From: an uncultured Clostridia bacterium
Lineage (GTDB): Bacteria; Bacillota; Clostridia; Christensenellales; UBA1242
Assembly (NCBI GenBank): GCA_948434855.1
Contig: CAOJFR010000025.1
Coordinates: forward strand, 1 to 19,520
Reading direction: 5' to 3'
Length of the DNA: 19,520 nucleotides
The notes under the pieces were generated by a model. That model was not told where the DNA came from. It was given only the letters and a program-made list of their open reading frames with translations, and did not search any database. This document shows, in pieces, positions 1 to 7,661 of this stretch. Position numbers and translations under genes: made by a program. Numbering within the stretch: the stretch's first letter is position 1; every line of letters starts with the position of its first letter.

Positions 1-12
1 CTTTTTGTAATT

Positions 13-474
13 ATGTTTGCCCTGCCTTTTATATTTTGTTTGATTTTTAAAAATAAACAAATTTTACTAAAAATTATTATTTCTATATGGTTTATAATTT
101 ATTTAGCTTTGCTTTCTATTGGAACAACCGCCAATATAGAAATTAGAAACTCATCAGTCAAAATCTGGTATGATTTTAGCGTTGGTTGGCTTAAATTAGA
201 TTTCTCAATTTTTAGTAGCGGAACGTTTAACATTTTTACAAACCTTGTAATGATGTTTCCTGTTGGTTTTTTTGTTTTTTCAATATGTGAGCATCATCCA
301 GTTTTTAAGACAATTATACTAAGTTTTATTATTAGTATAATTATTGAACTTTATCAATGGATTTTGCCTGTTTCAAGACACACAGAAATTATGGATATTT
401 TGCTTAATGTTGCAAGCGGAATAATATCTGCAATATATTGCATTATTCTTAAAAAATTAAAACTAATAAAATAA
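13..474 (+). CDS. VanZ-like family membrane protein (5' end uncertain)
   Basis: This is a small, very hydrophobic protein of at least 153 residues with about four membrane segments. The C-terminal half carries the VanZ-like pattern: an N...PVGFF stretch, then a helix with IIELYQW (about residues 110-116), then R-H-T-E-I-M-D-I-L-L-N followed by a glycine in the last helix. VanZ-like proteins are integral membrane proteins; VanZ itself gives low-level teicoplanin resistance, but most relatives have no known role, so no resistance is claimed. The frame stays open to base 1 and no ribosome binding site is visible in the 12 bases before the ATG, so the true start may lie upstream of the window. 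The gene converges on the CBS-domain gene and shares its terminator. The family call is good; the function is unknown. Confidence 0.75.
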   Translation: MFALPFIFCLIFKNKQILLKIIISIWFIIYLALLSIGTTANIEIRNSSVKIWYDFSVGWLKLDFSIFSSGTFNIFTNLVMMFPVGFFVFSICEHHPVFKTIILSFIISIIIELYQWILPVSRHTEIMDILLNVASGIISAIYCIILKKLKLIK

Positions 475-502
475 AAATAGGAAGATTATCTTCCTATTTT
501 TT
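473..502. terminator. Bidirectional rho-independent terminator
   Basis: A perfect 10-bp stem (476-485 with 489-498) closes a TTA loop. Six T follow on the plus strand and five A precede it, giving a T-run on the minus strand. It lies between the stops of two convergent genes, and the stop of the minus-strand gene (494-496) is inside the stem. Confidence 0.9.
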
Positions 503-1849
503 ATTTTCTACTACCTCAGATTTTTTTACAACAAGTGTAACTTTTTTTATTCTGTTATCTTCAACGCTTTCAACTGTAAATGTAAGTTCTGCAATTGTTG
601 AAACATAATCATTGTGTTCATTAAGCACATCATCAACTGCTGTGATATTAACAACTGTTCCCTTAACAGGCAAAGTTTCAGAAAGCTCATAAATCATTCC
701 ACCAACTGATGAATATCTTGTTTCTGGCAAATGCTCTATTTCAAGATATTCAAATAAATCTTCAACTGAAATATCTGGATTCACTCTATATTTGTTTTCG
801 CCAACTTTTTGAATAGAAGCTTCTTCCGCCTCATCATGCTCATCATATATTTCACCAACCATAAGCTCTAGCGCATCTTCCATTGTAACAATTCCACTTG
901 TTCCACCATATTCATCAACAACAATTGCAAGGTGCTTCTTTTCTTTTTGCATAGTTTTTATAAGTTCATCAACCTTCATTGTTTCCGAAACTTTTAATGG
1001 TTTCATCATAACTTTTGAAACATCAGGCTTCTTTTCACTAAAGCCAGCAATAACATAATCTTTATAATTTAAAACACCAACTATGTTATCTTTATCTTCC
1101 TCATATACAGGGATTCTGCTAAACTGACTCTCTGCAAAAACTTTCTTAATCTCCTCTTCAGAAGAATTTAATGGTATGGCAATCATGTCTACCCTTGGAA
1201 CAAATATATCATAAACACTCTTTTCTCTAATATCTATTGCGCCATGAATTATATCTGCATTATCACTATCTATTATTCCTTGATTTTCCATTGTGTCAAC
1301 AATTGTTTCAAATTCATCTTCTGTTATTTTAACTTCTTCCTTATGTTTTACAAACAAGTGTTGAAGCCCATAAAATGGCATTGCGATAATATAAATAATT
1401 TTTGAGAATATAAATATTGCACCACTAGACTTTAAAACAAACTTTTCTGGATTATGTTTTGCATAAGCTTTTGGTAAAATTTCACCAAAAATTAAAATTA
1501 CAATTGTCATTGCAAAAGTATTAATAAGGTTTGCAATTGTTGGATTAATGATAAATTTTGAAAATAGGTATGCACAAATTGTTGTGTTTGCAATATTTAC
1601 AAGGTTGTTTCCAACAAGAAGACACACAAGAATAAAATCATAATGTTCACAAATATATTGTGCTCTTCTTGCACCCTTAACCTTTTCATCTGCAAAACTT
1701 TTTATGTGCAAAATGTTAACTGAAGAAAAAGCAGTTTCACTTGCAGAAAAAAATGCAGACATACCAAGCAATAAAATTATTCCTAGAATCATTATTGCAT
1801 CTGGCACTGTAAAGTTTACACTAGCTAAAACCAACCCACTGGGATTCAT
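494..1849 (-). CDS. CNNM/CorC (HlyC) family protein with CBS domains, probable divalent-cation transporter
   Basis: This 451-residue membrane protein has the complete CNNM/CorC layout. A DUF21 membrane domain (about 15-185) holds the hallmark FFSASETAF in its first helix, followed by a CBS pair (about 217-340) and a C-terminal CorC_HlyC domain (about 345-440). The family was once called hemolysin-like; bacterial members are now linked to Mg2+ (sometimes Co2+) export, with the CBS pair binding nucleotide. The start is supported by AGGAG eight bases before the ATG on the minus strand and by a good promoter about 30 bases further up. It is transcribed alone, divergently from the RNA methyltransferase. 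Length is normal and nothing appears broken. The family is certain; the transported ion is inferred from relatives. Confidence 0.92.
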   Translation of the reverse strand: MNPSGLVLASVNFTVPDAIMILGIILLLGMSAFFSASETAFSSVNILHIKSFADEKVKGARRAQYICEHYDFILVCLLVGNNLVNIANTTICAYLFSKFIINPTIANLINTFAMTIVILIFGEILPKAYAKHNPEKFVLKSSGAIFIFSKIIYIIAMPFYGLQHLFVKHKEEVKITEDEFETIVDTMENQGIIDSDNADIIHGAIDIREKSVYDIFVPRVDMIAIPLNSSEEEIKKVFAESQFSRIPVYEEDKDNIVGVLNYKDYVIAGFSEKKPDVSKVMMKPLKVSETMKVDELIKTMQKEKKHLAIVVDEYGGTSGIVTMEDALELMVGEIYDEHDEAEEASIQKVGENKYRVNPDISVEDLFEYLEIEHLPETRYSSVGGMIYELSETLPVKGTVVNITAVDDVLNEHNDYVSTIAELTFTVESVEDNRIKKVTLVVKKSEVVENKK

Positions 1850-1880
1850 AATTAATTTTCTCCTAAAATAAGATAAAATG

Positions 1881-1909
1881 AGTATATCACAAGTTTATGC
1901 CTTTGTAAA
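1881..1909 (-). promoter_or_regulatory. Promoter of the CBS-domain gene
   Basis: On the minus strand, TTTACA (1904-1909) and TATACT (1881-1886) are 17 bases apart, a close sigma-A match. The predicted start lies about 25 bases before the ATG. No experimental support. Confidence 0.7.
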
Positions 1910-1967
1910 TAACTTTAGAAAGCAATATATCACTTTATAATCAAATAAAAGTTTAAACCTTTTCAAA

Positions 1968-1996
1968 TTGACAAATTAATTTTTGTTGTATAAACT
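1968..1996 (+). promoter_or_regulatory. Candidate promoter of the RNA methyltransferase-transketolase operon
   Basis: A full-consensus -35, TTGACA (1968-1973), is followed by TAAACT (1991-1996) at 17 bases or TATAAA (1989-1994) at 15 bases. Either would start the RNA about 20 bases before the ATG at 2022. The -35 is convincing; the -10 choice is open. Confidence 0.6.
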
Positions 1997-2021
1997 TAAA
2001 TTATATTAATTGGAGAATTTT

Positions 2022-2891
2022 ATGAAAACTTGCGAAGAATTTAAAAATCAAATACTTAATCAATCATTAGTTTGTGGAATTTCATCTGATGAAGTAAATC
2101 TTGCAAAAGACTTGGTAAACAACAAATGTAAAAATAAAGACATTTTTATTTGTGAAGGACTTTGGGCTGCAGATAAACTTATTTCTAAAAACTTTGAAAT
2201 AACACATTTTTTCTTTAATAATGATAAAATAAATGAAGATAAAGAAACAATTGAAAATTTAGAAAAAATCGCAAAATTAACAAAATATAGTAAAAAATGT
2301 TATGCTATTTCTGAAAAAGCTTGCAAAAAAATAAGCGATCGTGAAGGGTACGATGAATATTTTATTATTGCAAAACTTCCAAAATTTTCACTAGTTGATT
2401 TTGAAAACCTGATTAAAGGAAATAATAATGTGCTTGCCATTGTTATGGACGGGCTGGAACAACCTGGAAACATTGGTGCAATTCTTCGCTCAGTTGATTG
2501 TGCGGGCGGTACACTTGCTTTTATAGTTAATAAAAAAGCAAATCTTTCTCACAGCAGACTTGTCCGTTCAAGTCTTGGAGCAAGCTTTATGATTCCTGCT
2601 GTTGTTGAAGATATTGATGTGGTTCAAAAATGGCTAATTAAAAATAATTTTAAATGTGTTGTCACCGACCTTCAGGCAAAAAAAAGTTTTAAGGAAGTTG
2701 ATTACTCAGGCAGAGTTGCCATTGTTGCAGGAAATGAACATACTGGAATCTCAGCTTCTTGGAGAGAACTTTCAAATGCTGAAAGTATTATTATTCCTAT
2801 GCTTGGTTCTTGCGAATCTCTTAATGTGGGCTTTGCTTCAACACTTGTCGCCTATGAAGCAGGACTTCAAAAATTTAAAAATAAAATTTAG
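2022..2891 (+). CDS. SpoU/TrmH (SPOUT) family RNA 2'-O-methyltransferase
   Basis: This 289-residue protein contains all three SPOUT motifs for AdoMet-dependent ribose methylation of tRNA or rRNA. Motif 1 is N150-I-G-A-I-L-R156, motif 2 is G237-N-E239, and motif 3 is IPMLGSCESLNVG (about 258-270). The N-terminal part (1-125) looks like the L30e-like substrate-binding domain. Motif 1 preceded by LEQPG, and overall length, recall the TsnR-like branch, whose thiostrepton-resistance members methylate 23S rRNA; ordinary housekeeping members exist too, so the target is not assigned. I chose ATG 2022 because GGAG (2012-2015) sits six bases before it. A longer frame from TTG at 2010 would bury that signal. 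The stop overlaps the ribosome binding site of transketolase, so the two are probably translated together. Confidence 0.9.
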   Translation: MKTCEEFKNQILNQSLVCGISSDEVNLAKDLVNNKCKNKDIFICEGLWAADKLISKNFEITHFFFNNDKINEDKETIENLEKIAKLTKYSKKCYAISEKACKKISDREGYDEYFIIAKLPKFSLVDFENLIKGNNNVLAIVMDGLEQPGNIGAILRSVDCAGGTLAFIVNKKANLSHSRLVRSSLGASFMIPAVVEDIDVVQKWLIKNNFKCVVTDLQAKKSFKEVDYSGRVAIVAGNEHTGISASWRELSNAESIIIPMLGSCESLNVGFASTLVAYEAGLQKFKNKI

Positions 2892-2899
2892 AGGAAATT

Positions 2900-4858
2900 A
2901 TGAATATTAAAAATAAAAGCTTAAACTATTTAAAATCATTAACAGCAGAAACAATTTCTCATGCAAAGTCTGGACATACAGGTTCAGCACTTGGAGCAAG
3001 TTCTATTCTTCTTTCACTTTTTCATGATCACTTAAAATTTGATGCAAGTGGAACAAACTGGCTTAGCCGTGACAGATTTGTTTTATCCGCAGGACACACA
3101 AGTGCTTTAGCATACAGCATAATGCACTTGTTTGGATATAATATCTCAATTGAAGATTTAAAGCAATTTAGACAATATGGTTCTAAAACTCCTGGACATC
3201 CAGAACATGGACTTGTTACTGGTATTGAAACAACAACTGGTCCTCTTGGTCAAGGAGTTGCAAATGCAGTGGGCATGGCGATTGCTGAGGAAAAAATGCA
3301 TCACCTGTTCCCTAACTTATTTAATAACTTCACTTATTGTTATGCTGGTGATGGTTGCCTTATGGAGGGAGTTGCAAACGAAGCCTGTTCTCTTGCAGGC
3401 ACATTAAAACTTAATAAACTTATTTTGCTATATGATGATAACAATATCACCATTGACGGAAACAGAACAATAGCAAATAATGAAGATGTTAAAAAGAAAT
3501 ATGAAGCAATGGGCTGGAATACAATTTTAGTTAAAAATGGAAATAACTATGATGCCTGCTCAAAAGCTATTTCAAAGGCAAAAAAATCAGACAAACCAAC
3601 CATTATTATTTTTAAAACAATAATTGGCATAGGAACAAGAGTTCAAGGCAACGCTTCAGTCCATGCCTATCCGTTGCCAGCAGCAGAACTGAGTGAGTTT
3701 AAAAAAGCACTTGGTGTAAGTGAAAGTTTTTTTGTTCCTCAAGATGTTTATGCTTTTTGCAAAGAAGCAACTGACAAAAATAATAAATTTATTGAGGATT
3801 GGAAAACTAACACCGCTGCTGAAATGCAAAGATATGAAAGTTTCTTCAATCGCCATCCATTCAGTTTTGATAAAGCACTAAAAGTTCTTTGCGCAAATGC
3901 TAGTTTGGCTGGACGTGATGCAACAGGAAAAGTTTTGTGTGACCTTAGTGAAGATAACTACTTTTTTGGTGGGACTGCAGATCTTGGTCCTTCAACAAAA
4001 GCTGTTGTAAAAAATACAGAACAACCAAACCCAAGATATTTTGGAACTAAAAATGAATTTGAGCTTAGCGGAAAAAATATTCACTTTGGTGTCCGTGAAC
4101 ATGCCATGGGCTCAATTTGTAACGGAATTGCATTATATGAACCAAAGTTAAATGTTTTTGATAGTACTTTTTTAACATTTTCAAATTATATGCTCCCTGC
4201 ACTTAAAATGAGAGCAATGATGAAAACTCCCGTTTTATCAATCTTTTCACATGATTCTATTGACATTGGAGAAGATGGTCCAACGCATCAACCAATTGAA
4301 CAGCTATCACAACTAAGACAAATTATTGGACTTGATGTGTTCAGACCAGCAACCTATGGTGAAGTTGTGGCAAGCTTTAAACACTTTATAACAAAGCAAA
4401 ATCCAACAGTTGTTGCTATTACAAAATCTACAATTTATAATATTGAATCTTCTTCTATTGAAAAAGCATTAAAAGGCGGATATGTTATTTTTGAAAACAA
4501 TAAAAATCCTGATGTTGAAATTTTTGCAAGTGGAAAAGAAGTTTATATTGCTCTAGATATTGCTGAAAAACTTAAATCATTATCAACAAGAGTAATTTCA
4601 ATGCCATGTATTTCAGAATTTGAAAAACAAGATAGCAAATATAAAAACTCAGTATTATTAAACAACCCTAAGCTTAAAGTTGCAATTGAGGCTTCAAACG
4701 ACAATATTTGGTATAAATATGTTGGTGAAAGTGGACTAATTATAAATGTTAACAACTATCAACAAAGTGGAAACGGAAATGAAGTCTATAAAAAAGCTGG
4801 TTTTGATTCAGATATTATTGCAAAGCAAATTAATAAAATCTTATCAAAGAAAAAGTAA
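2900..4858 (+). CDS. tkt: Transketolase
   Basis: Transketolase moves two-carbon units between sugar phosphates in the non-oxidative pentose phosphate pathway, using thiamine diphosphate. The 652-residue protein has normal length and all three domains. Visible landmarks are H26 (SGHTGSALG), H66 (GHTSALAYS), GHPEHG, the cofactor motif G150-D-G with N181 about 30 residues later, the catalytic glutamate E400 in FGVREHAMG, and DGPTHQPIEQ in the pyrimidine domain. The loop NASVHAYPLP keeps the histidine of the usual HGAPLG segment but is otherwise altered, a mild divergence near the substrate funnel. The ATG follows GAGGAAA, which starts in the stop codon of the methyltransferase gene. A terminator overlaps the transketolase stop codon, so the operon ends here. 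Confidence 0.97.
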   Translation: MNIKNKSLNYLKSLTAETISHAKSGHTGSALGASSILLSLFHDHLKFDASGTNWLSRDRFVLSAGHTSALAYSIMHLFGYNISIEDLKQFRQYGSKTPGHPEHGLVTGIETTTGPLGQGVANAVGMAIAEEKMHHLFPNLFNNFTYCYAGDGCLMEGVANEACSLAGTLKLNKLILLYDDNNITIDGNRTIANNEDVKKKYEAMGWNTILVKNGNNYDACSKAISKAKKSDKPTIIIFKTIIGIGTRVQGNASVHAYPLPAAELSEFKKALGVSESFFVPQDVYAFCKEATDKNNKFIEDWKTNTAAEMQRYESFFNRHPFSFDKALKVLCANASLAGRDATGKVLCDLSEDNYFFGGTADLGPSTKAVVKNTEQPNPRYFGTKNEFELSGKNIHFGVREHAMGSICNGIALYEPKLNVFDSTFLTFSNYMLPALKMRAMMKTPVLSIFSHDSIDIGEDGPTHQPIEQLSQLRQIIGLDVFRPATYGEVVASFKHFITKQNPTVVAITKSTIYNIESSSIEKALKGGYVIFENNKNPDVEIFASGKEVYIALDIAEKLKSLSTRVISMPCISEFEKQDSKYKNSVLLNNPKLKVAIEASNDNIWYKYVGESGLIINVNNYQQSGNGNEVYKKAGFDSDIIAKQINKILSKKK

Positions 4859-4879
4859 TGACAGTATCATTACTTTTTT
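4851..4879 (+). terminator. Terminator of the transketolase operon
   Basis: An 11-bp stem (4851-4861 with 4867-4877) closes a CAGTA loop and runs into six T. The transketolase stop codon (4856-4858) is inside the 5' arm. Confidence 0.9.
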
Positions 4880-4912
4880 ATTTTGTTAATGTGTATAAAA
4901 CCACAAATTTGG

Positions 4913-4941
4913 TTTACAATTTATTAAAAAATAATTACTAT
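4913..4941 (+). promoter_or_regulatory. Candidate promoter of the repeat-containing membrane protein
   Basis: TTTACA (4913-4918) and TACTAT (4936-4941) are 17 bases apart, placing the RNA start about 22 bases before ATG 4970. The -35 overlaps an imperfect inverted repeat, AAACC (4899-4903 region) with GGTTT (4911-4915), which could be an operator but is short. Confidence 0.5.
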
Positions 4942-4969
4942 TAAATTATAGGATTTTTGGAGAATTTTG

Positions 4970-6631
4970 ATGAAAAAGAAATATTTTTTGATTTTATGTT
5001 TTTCTTTTGTTTTGGGACTAATGCTTGCTATGATTCCAAACATTAATAATAACATAAACAAAAATACTTCGCAGGCTATGGCATTGGCTGTGGCTAACGA
5101 AGATTTTTCTGATGAAGAAATTTCTGAAGAAGATGAAACTCCAAAAATTTTTACTCTAACTTTGGTTCTAGGGCATGACCTTGACAATGAAATTTATGAA
5201 TATGAGTTTAATGAAACTCTAAATCTTATTGCACCTGAAATTGAAGGACATAATTTTGTAGGCTGGTTTTTTGAAGGAACCTTTATTAACAAATTTACTG
5301 AAACAACAATGCCAGAAAAAAACTTAATTCTTTATGCAAAATATGAGCCTAAGGTTTTTATTGTTACATTTAATCCAAACAACAATGATGATCCAATAAA
5401 TAAATATGTCAATTTTGGTGAAACTGCCACCCCACCTAGCTTTCAGCCTATTAATGGTTTTAGCTTTATTGGTTGGTTTTATGATGACGGCACTTTTAAA
5501 AGACAATTTGACTCAACCCAAGCCATAACTGAAAACACATCACTTATTGCTAAGTGGGAAAGAAATATTTATACACTTGAAATTGTGCTTGGAAATGGCC
5601 TAGCAAATTTAACATATAACATTGCCTATGAAGATATGATGACCACACCAATAACACCATCTTTCAAAAATCATAATTTTGTTGGTTGGTTTGCAGATGA
5701 AAATCTTAACAATAGATTTACTTTTGGAAAAATGCCTGCAACAAATGTTAAGGTTTATGCAGGATGGAAAGACAAAAGAAATATTGAAGCCAAGCTTGAA
5801 AAACAATCTTATGAGTTTGGTGAGTCTGGAGCATTTTTTAAAGATTTCTCTTCACACTTTGGATTCACTGTAGAATATTTGATTAATGGAAAATGGACAT
5901 CTGAAATTCCAAATAGTGCAGGGATTTATGATGTTAAAGTTTCTAGAACTGAAGATGCCTATTATGCAAGTTTTGAAGAAATTTTAAAAGACGGATTTGA
6001 ATTAAAATATAAAGAATTAAACCTCACTTGGCTAATTGTACTTTTATTTATAATTTGCATTCTTGAACTTGCTGCAATAATATTCATTAAAAAACTAAAA
6101 GGAATGAAAACTTCAAGAACTTTTGCAATATTCCCAATAGTTGTTGGTGGAAATTCCATAATTACAAACTCTCAATTAACTTTAATTGCAATAAGTGGAA
6201 CTCTTGCCCTTTTGGGATTTATCTATTTAATTTATTCACTGGTTGATGTTCACAAAACTGCCAAAAATGAAGCTTTTTTACCTTCAAGGCTAGATAATCG
6301 TGAAAGATTTAAAGACGATCTTATCTTCCAAAACACAAACGAGGGCGACAGCGAATATATTTCAAAACCAAAGACTGAACAGTCTTTTGGTGAAAAATAT
6401 TCCGCTGAAGACATTAAAAATTTGCTTAAAAATGATAACTTCAACAAAGAAACTCTTGAAAAACGAAAATTTAATTCAGAAAATAATTCTTCAATAAATT
6501 GGAACAAGGTTTCTGAAACAGATGGAAGTGATATTATTTTTAAAGCAAAAAATATTGGAAGTTTAAGACAAGGTGAATATGGCGGAAAGACAACAACTAA
6601 ATTTTTTGAAGATGATGAAGATAAAAAATAG
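4970..6631 (+). CDS. Membrane-anchored protein with three Listeria-Bacteroides (InlB B-type) repeats
   Basis: The 553-residue product starts with a hydrophobic signal or anchor segment (about 5-25). Three tandem repeats of about 67 residues follow (about 60-126, 128-195, 200-266), each with a GHNFVGWF or GFSFIGWF core and ending in YAKY, AKWE or AGWK, the Flg_new/InlB B-repeat signature. A beta-rich region (about 268-350), two membrane helices (352-375 and 404-426) and a charged, low-complexity tail (427-553, ending DDEDKK) complete it. Such repeats occur in secreted or surface proteins of Gram-positive and gut bacteria. Here they should be outside with the tail inside the cell; there is no LPXTG sorting signal. 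GGAG seven bases upstream supports ATG 4970 over TTG 4967. The gene stands alone between terminators. The role is unknown. Confidence 0.85.
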   Translation: MKKKYFLILCFSFVLGLMLAMIPNINNNINKNTSQAMALAVANEDFSDEEISEEDETPKIFTLTLVLGHDLDNEIYEYEFNETLNLIAPEIEGHNFVGWFFEGTFINKFTETTMPEKNLILYAKYEPKVFIVTFNPNNNDDPINKYVNFGETATPPSFQPINGFSFIGWFYDDGTFKRQFDSTQAITENTSLIAKWERNIYTLEIVLGNGLANLTYNIAYEDMMTTPITPSFKNHNFVGWFADENLNNRFTFGKMPATNVKVYAGWKDKRNIEAKLEKQSYEFGESGAFFKDFSSHFGFTVEYLINGKWTSEIPNSAGIYDVKVSRTEDAYYASFEEILKDGFELKYKELNLTWLIVLLFIICILELAAIIFIKKLKGMKTSRTFAIFPIVVGGNSIITNSQLTLIAISGTLALLGFIYLIYSLVDVHKTAKNEAFLPSRLDNRERFKDDLIFQNTNEGDSEYISKPKTEQSFGEKYSAEDIKNLLKNDNFNKETLEKRKFNSENNSSINWNKVSETDGSDIIFKAKNIGSLRQGEYGGKTTTKFFEDDEDKK

Positions 6632-6655
6632 CAAATTTATTTTTGCTATTTTTTT
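6623..6655 (+). terminator. Terminator of the repeat-containing membrane protein gene
   Basis: A 13-bp stem (6623-6635 with 6642-6654) closes a six-base loop and ends in a T-run. The stop codon (6629-6631) is inside the 5' arm. Confidence 0.88.
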
Positions 6656-6658
6656 AAC

Positions 6659-6701
6659 TTTACTTTTAATTTCAAATAAAGTAAAATTTGATTATTAAAC
6701 T
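6659..6701 (+). promoter_or_regulatory. Promoter and possible operator of the PlsC-like gene
   Basis: TTTACT (6659-6664) and TAAAAT (6682-6687) are 17 bases apart. Two overlapping symmetries are visible. One is TTTACTTT (6659-6666) with AAAGTAAA (6678-6685), which spans both promoter elements. The other is 6685-6701, a near-palindrome around TTTGATTATTAAA that resembles the FabT box known from streptococcal fatty-acid genes. The promoter is reasonable; the operator is an inference in very AT-rich DNA. Confidence 0.5.
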
Positions 6702-6714
6702 TAAAGGAAATCTT

Positions 6715-7500
6715 ATGAAAAAAAAGAAAAATCTCGCACTTAAAATAATATTATTTCCACTAACAATAATAAAATATTTCTTTCTATATCTTACTTTCTA
6801 TTTAATTTATATATCAATATGGCCATTTACAAGGTGCAAAGTTAAAGGCAAAAAAAATGTAAATAAAACCGATGAGGCTCGTGTTTTTATCAGCAATCAC
6901 TATGAAATTTATGGTCCCCTTTCTGTTTATATGAATTTTCCATACAAATTCAGACCTTGGATTATTGATAAAATGATGAACGAAGAAGATATTGAAAAAC
7001 AAATGGGACTTATGATTTATAATAATTATAAACATATTCCAAAATTTATTAAAACTATTATTATAAAATGCGTAAAAAATTTAGTGGTATTTATTATGCA
7101 TCATGCTAAGGGCATCTCTGTTTCAAGAGAAGACCTTAGAGCTAATCTTGAAACCATGAGAATTTCAAGTGAAACCTTGCAAAAGAAAAAAGCTATTGTT
7201 ATCTTCCCTGAGCTCTGGTATAGAAAAGAAGGTGTTGGAGAATTTCAAACTGGTTTTGAATTTATAGGGAAATATCACTATGGAAAGACTGGAAAGAAAA
7301 TATCTTTTTATCCTATGTTTATATCCCATAAAAACAAAGCCATGTATATTGGAAAACCAATAATTTATAATCCAGAAAAAGATGCAAAAATACAAAAAGA
7401 GGAAATTATAACATATTTGCATGACACTATGGTTTTTCAATATGAGACCGAAGAAGTTGCAAATCTTAAGAATAAAAAGAAAACTAAGAAAACAAAATAA
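6715..7500 (+). CDS. PlsC-like (LPLAT family) acyltransferase
   Basis: A 261-residue protein with a basic start, an N-terminal membrane segment (about 8-36) and two recognisable blocks of the glycerophosphate acyltransferase fold. Block I is N61-H62-Y-E-I-Y-G and block III is I163-F-P-E166 followed by GEFQTGFEF. PlsC enzymes transfer an acyl chain to 1-acylglycerol-3-phosphate to make phosphatidate at the inner membrane face. The usual H-x4-D pair lacks its aspartate: the position five residues after H62 is G67, so substrate or activity may differ from true PlsC. The C-terminus is lysine-rich. AAAGGAA before ATG 6715 decides the start; a TTG start at 6688 would overlap the -10 region. The gene is a single unit. 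Family fairly sure, substrate not. Confidence 0.8.
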   Translation: MKKKKNLALKIILFPLTIIKYFFLYLTFYLIYISIWPFTRCKVKGKKNVNKTDEARVFISNHYEIYGPLSVYMNFPYKFRPWIIDKMMNEEDIEKQMGLMIYNNYKHIPKFIKTIIIKCVKNLVVFIMHHAKGISVSREDLRANLETMRISSETLQKKKAIVIFPELWYRKEGVGEFQTGFEFIGKYHYGKTGKKISFYPMFISHKNKAMYIGKPIIYNPEKDAKIQKEEIITYLHDTMVFQYETEEVANLKNKKKTKKTK

Positions 7501-7547
7501 TAATAATGATGCTTTCTTGTGTTTTTTAACTTTCAACTAAAACCATT

Positions 7548-7575
7548 AAAAACACAGATTAATCTGTGTTTTTTT
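7548..7575 (+). terminator. Terminator of the PlsC-like gene
   Basis: A 13-bp self-complementary stem (7548-7560 with 7561-7573; the centre TTAA forms the loop) is followed by a T-run. Confidence 0.85.
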
Positions 7576-7606
7576 GTTAAAATTTTAACTTTAATATTAT
7601 ATTTCC

Positions 7607-7635
7607 TTGTTTTTATTCTATAAGATTGCTATAAT
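7607..7635 (+). promoter_or_regulatory. Promoter of the glycosyltransferase gene
   Basis: TTGTTT (7607-7612) and a perfect TATAAT (7630-7635) are 17 bases apart, about 26 bases before the ATG at 7662. Confidence 0.7.
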
Positions 7636-7661
7636 TTTTTTAGCAAATTTAAGGAGAGCCT

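Noticed and set aside
13..474. Teicoplanin resistance gene vanZ
   Set aside because: Only the VanZ-like fold is visible and no van gene cluster is nearby; most such proteins are unrelated to resistance.
494..1849. Hemolysin
   Set aside because: The old name comes from HlyC-type naming; the CNNM plus CBS plus CorC layout points to cation transport.
2656..2910. 84-codon plus-strand frame across the methyltransferase-transketolase junction
   Set aside because: It overlaps the methyltransferase frame for nearly its whole length, lacks a ribosome site and shows no family motif.
7165..7536. 123-codon minus-strand frame opposite the PlsC-like gene
   Set aside because: It is antisense to a well-supported gene. 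Its hydrophobic look comes from reading AT-rich codons backwards, and no start signal is present.
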